From: Amphiura filiformis
Taxonomy: Eukaryota; Echinodermata; Ophiuroidea; Amphilepidida; Amphiuridae
Direction of reading: 5' to 3'
Assembly: GCF_039555335.1 (NCBI RefSeq)
Contig: NC_092639.1
Coordinates: 32,644,353 to 32,708,352 of the forward strand
DNA length: 64,000 nucleotides
Numbering within the stretch: position 1 is the first letter of the stretch; every line of letters starts with the position of its first letter. The notes under the pieces were generated by a model. It ran no database searches. It had not been told where the DNA came from and saw nothing but the letters and a program-made list of their open reading frames with translations. This document shows positions 60,549 to 64,000 of this stretch, piece by piece. A program made the translations under genes and the position numbers.

Positions 60549-62110
60549 ATGTGTTGCAATTAAATTTTGTAATACTACTGTTGTGCATAGAGCAGATTGT
60601 AATTTATGAATTTTTGAAAACTGTGTGTTTATGGAATTTTGGATGTATTCATTTTCCAAATTATGTGAAGAATAAAGCAGATTGTAATTTCAATTATGAA
60701 TTTTTGAATTGAAAATTGCATGTTTATAGAATTTTGGCTGTGTTAATTTTTCAAAATTTGTGAAGAATTTAAGAAAGGCAGCATGTGTTATGTTATGATG
60801 AAATACTGTATTTCATGTTATATTATATATGGTATACGGTATTCTTATGATTATGGAATTAAGAAATATGCTAAATTAGATAGTATGTATGTGTTATACT
60901 TATACTGTGTATTTTGCTTGAGTTTATATTTCAGAGAATTCGAGTCGTGCTGAATGGATTATGGAGTTCTTCGGTCATTTTCGTGGTCAATCATCTGAAC
61001 AATAGGTGCATTTGGATTTGAACTTGACACAGAAGAATTTTGTTCCAGTTGGTATGCAATATGTGTGATTCTGAAATGATTGTGAATTTTCGTCAGTACA
61101 ATATTTGTGATTCCAGAATAAGATTTGATTCAGAAAATAATAAAATACGGGGTAATTAACTGTGATCTGATACATGACATCATTTTATGCAAAGTATGTT
61201 GCAACTTTAAAACCTTTTTCTAGAACTTTGCATACGATTTTCATGTAAGCCCGTTATGTTCTGAATCAAATATTATCCAGCTATTTGTCTTCAGATCTGA
61301 ATGTCTAAGTGCAATTTCGTCGTGTGGAATTGTTTCGTCGTGTTCGTCAAGTACTGTATCTACGGAAGGAACTGCGTCTTATTTCACAATGTTGGTGCAT
61401 TGAAAACTGCAGTTATATGAAGAAATTAATTCGTCTGTTATTTATATTGACATCCGTCATTAGTTATCGTCTAATAAAAAAAGCAATTTTATTACGTCAT
61501 GTTTAAAATTTTATGGAAAACATGATCTGAATCACACCGACAAATTAAATGTCAAGTTCATCACGCAAGTGTCAAGTTCAACGTCAAGATCTGCGTCAAG
61601 TACAGTGCAGCGAATGGGTTCAAGTCGACAGCGGTGGATCTACTGGCCAGGGATTCAGCGATTCAAGATTATGAACTCTAGGGTTAATTTTAAGGTGTAG
61701 TTTAAGGTGTAGAGTAAGATCTTCGCACTTTCTGAAACACATGGAACTTGACATTGTAAATGCCCAGTTTGGGGATTGTGCAAGGTCTTGGTCGATGTCT
61801 TGCAGAATTGTGTTAGTTTGTCATCCCCTTTTCCCCTTTTTCCTTGTCTGCTGTACGAGCTTCAGAGTTTTAAAAGATGTTGTTTTTAAAAATAATTTTC
61901 TCCCCATCCAATTGTGTTTTGGAGTTAAATGTTTCAGATTAAAAGATGCAGCATGCAGTTAATTATTAGTCATGCAGTTACTTGATGAATGTTATGTCTG
62001 ATGTTAAAGTTTATGTTAATAAGATATAATTATTTTTAAATCATATGTTGAAATCAATTCAAATTGCTATTTTAAAAAGTTATATTATTAAATTAGAATT
62101 GTCAGGCGCC
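60549..62110. other. Retrotransposon 3' region, no recognised gene
   Basis: 1.56 kb between the chromodomain stop and the purine tract. It contains a short duplicated block (GCAGATTGTAATTT...GAATTTTTGAA near 60590 and 60675). I see no envelope-like or other conserved frame. Confidence 0.6.
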
Positions 62111-62132
62111 AATTCAAGAAAGGCAGGGCGTG
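62111..62132 (+). other. Polypurine tract (probable)
   Basis: AAGAAAGGCAGGGCG directly before the 3' LTR is the expected plus-strand primer site. Confidence 0.6.
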
Positions 62133-62464
62133 TGTTATGACGCTATTTGCTTTCCATAGCTAATTTAAATATATCGCTCCGCGGCTCCGTCTCCTCAATT
62201 ACCCCGGCCTATTATTCTGGGCAGTTGTCAGCCAGCCATAGCCGGAGGATGAACTAAGAATATTTCGCTCATCTATTATATTATTGTGATCACTTTGTTA
62301 ATGAGAAATTAAAGTTTATTTGTGAAGTTATATTTTGCTCTCCGTTTGTTTCTGTTGAGTCTTTCCCCGTCTCAGATGGAAGATCTACTAGCCATGTATT
62401 TGGTTTAATTTCTAGTAATCAGATAACTGGTTAGTGGATCTTCACATCAAATCTGAGTCATAAT
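62133..62464 (+). repeat. 3' LTR
   Basis: 332 bp, the same as the 5' LTR except for four clustered substitutions near 62177-62191. Followed by the ATTAG duplication. Confidence 0.93.
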
Positions 62465-62652
62465 ATTAGGGAAAACCAATATTTGATCAATAAATCAATA
62501 ACTACTTGCCTTGAGTTGCTGAATTTTCAGTGCAGTAGTTGTAGTCCTTGTTCCTATAATATACATATCTTACCTGTAACCAATGCGCTATAATTTGTGA
62601 GAAAAATGCAAAAATAGGCACAAAATTGGCCAGGGGTGTAGTACCCCCTTAA

Positions 62653-63339
62653 ACAGAATGAATAGGGCTCCAGCGCCAGCATGTCACTGTGTAAGTTGCA
62701 GCAAATGCTTGTGGTGCATGGTCTTTCGCTAATATGAAAATTATGTATGTTATACGACGATGCAGTGATGGTTCTCTTGAGATTGCAGGAATTACAGGAA
62801 AAAATGGCAGAAAATAATAACAAATCATTAAATAGAATAAGAAGGGAAGAGAACTATAAAGGAAAGAAAGAGCAAAAGATCCGAAAAACAGACTAGACAT
62901 TTTTGTTTGTGAGTTAATATATTTATTTTTCACGGTCTGGGTGTTTTGAGGAGTGTGGATATCGACATTCTCACCCTTTTTTTATCCTATCAAAATAGAA
63001 GACGAAAGCTCGTATATTTTTCATAATTCCAGAGAAATTTTAGGGCTGAAATATGTCCGTTTATATGTTATGAACTCGTGTGATCGCCTATGGTGGTGTA
63101 CCACCATGCTGTTCTTCGGGCCGTTATGAAACACATTTTTTGTTTCAATATTGGATAGAAGCCGCTGGTGAAATTTAAAGGAGTATTTTGCGATTCTAGC
63201 ATCCTCTTTTTATGTACACGTTTACCCACGAAAGTTTATTACCAAAATTTCAGTTGATTCCGAATTTGCAAGTTAAGCATGATTGACATGCATTATTACA
63301 TTGTTCCATTATAGGCCACGGTGCTGTAAATTCGTTCTG
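62653..63339. other. Intergenic stretch, nothing recognised
   Basis: No frame with family features, no paired arms and no tRNA-like boxes were seen. Confidence 0.5.
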
Positions 63340-63895
63340 TTGAGGAATCGGATAGCAACGTTTACACAGTATTTTTGTGGGATAGTGATGAGATCACATC
63401 AGACATATATCGAATCTGAATACGAGGAATGTCCTTCTGATATCTAATAATTTTAATTCGCGATATGATACTTATTTCATGGCAAGTTATTAAAATTTGA
63501 TATTTTTGATATTTAAAAGTCCTCGAAGTTAACTTTATGAATCTAATGATATTTACTAAAAGTGTATGTAGCTGGGATGAAAAACCGACCGTCAATTTAA
63601 AATTTGGACTTTTAAAGATATATATTTATTTCCTAATAAGACCTTCATTTTGTTGGTGTTTGGTGGAAAAATCTATATCTTCAATACGAAAAAAAAGGTC
63701 AAAATTCTCATATGATGAACGGCTTTTCATCCCAGCTACATACACTTTGTGTATAAAATGTGTATTATATCGTGAAAAAAAAAAAAAAATTGATATCAGA
63801 AGGATATTCCTCGTATCAAAATGCAATTCGATATGGCTGATGTGCTCTCATGTCCCACAATAAATACGTGAAAATGTCGCTATCCGAGCCCTTAA
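63340..63895. mobile_element. TTAA-type MITE, family GGNNTCGGATAG, copy 2
   Basis: TTGAGGAATCGGATAGC at the left and the inverted TTAAGGGCTCGGATAGC at the right. Internal inverted blocks GAATACGAGGAATGTCCTTC / GAAGGATATTCCTCGTATC and ATGTAGCTGGGATGAAAA / TTTTCATCCCAGCTACAT make it nearly a full hairpin. Confidence 0.8.
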
Positions 63896-64000
63896 CAGAA
63901 CATTAGTACAAATATTTTGACAACATTTTTTACTAAGCGAATGAATATGCAAGAATATTTTTGCATACAAACATTATTTAGGGAGAGGTTTCCGGTGGTA

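Larger units (their letters stand above)
55159..62464 (+). mobile_element. Ty3/gypsy LTR retrotransposon with chromodomain, 7.3 kb
   Basis: LTRs of 332 bp, a 5-bp ATTAG duplication (55154-55158 and 62465-62469), a tRNA-like primer site after the 5' LTR, a purine tract before the 3' LTR, and protease, reverse transcriptase, RNase H, integrase and chromodomain in Ty3/gypsy order. Two reading-frame breaks and the lack of a recognisable capsid region suggest this copy cannot move on its own. The four LTR mismatches indicate a recent insertion. Confidence 0.95.
54983..62652. mobile_element. TTAA MITE, family GGGGGTACTACACCCC, copy 3, split by a retrotransposon
   Basis: The left part 54983-55158 and right part 62465-62652 together make one MITE like 30368-30732. 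The break falls in the loop region (AAAATTAG / ATTAGGGAAAAC) and duplicates ATTAG. The left TTAA has decayed; the right one is at 62649-62652. Confidence 0.9.

Overview
This is animal (metazoan) nuclear DNA, about two-thirds A+T. It has GT-AG introns, animal gene families and a very dense load of transposable elements. Deuterostome-like SINE cores, chromodomain Ty3/gypsy elements and TTAA-flanked MITEs would fit a marine invertebrate such as an echinoderm or hemichordate. That assignment is an inference and I cannot name a species.

Three host genes can be read. (1) On the minus strand, positions 210-32483 hold the first 16 coding exons of a CC2D1A/B (Drosophila lgd) orthologue. About 715 codons are present, including all four DM14 domains. 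The C2 domain and C-terminus must lie to the left of the window. Intron 1 (14827-32429) is 17.6 kb and is packed with inverted-repeat elements. (2) On the plus strand, 39709-44148 is an RFESD-like Rieske [2Fe-2S] gene. It carries two lesions: a 954-bp hAT-type element with a perfect 8-bp target duplication in coding exon 1, and an in-frame TGA in the last exon. (3) On the plus strand, 48502-51096 is a compact two-exon TKL-type protein kinase of about 310 residues.

The CC2D1A and RFESD start codons face away from each other. The region between them is occupied almost entirely by a 6.67-kb terminal-inverted-repeat element (32601-39269) flanked by an 8-bp duplication, so a once-short head-to-head promoter interval seems to have been split by a transposon.

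The rest is mobile DNA. The largest item is a 2.75-kb near-palindrome (18626-21376) built from a motif that recurs in alternating orientation. At least five distinct element families sit on TTAA targets, two of them sharing a single TTAA. A complete Ty3/gypsy chromodomain retrotransposon (55159-62464, LTRs about 99% identical) is nested inside one of the TTAA MITEs. LINE tails, tRNA-derived SINEs, hAT-like and TA-flanked MITEs and several tandem arrays fill introns and intergenic DNA. I saw no CRISPR array, rRNA or intact tRNA gene. The strongest candidates for something undescribed are the giant motif-alternating palindrome, the 6.67-kb element in the divergent promoter, and the doubly interrupted RFESD locus.
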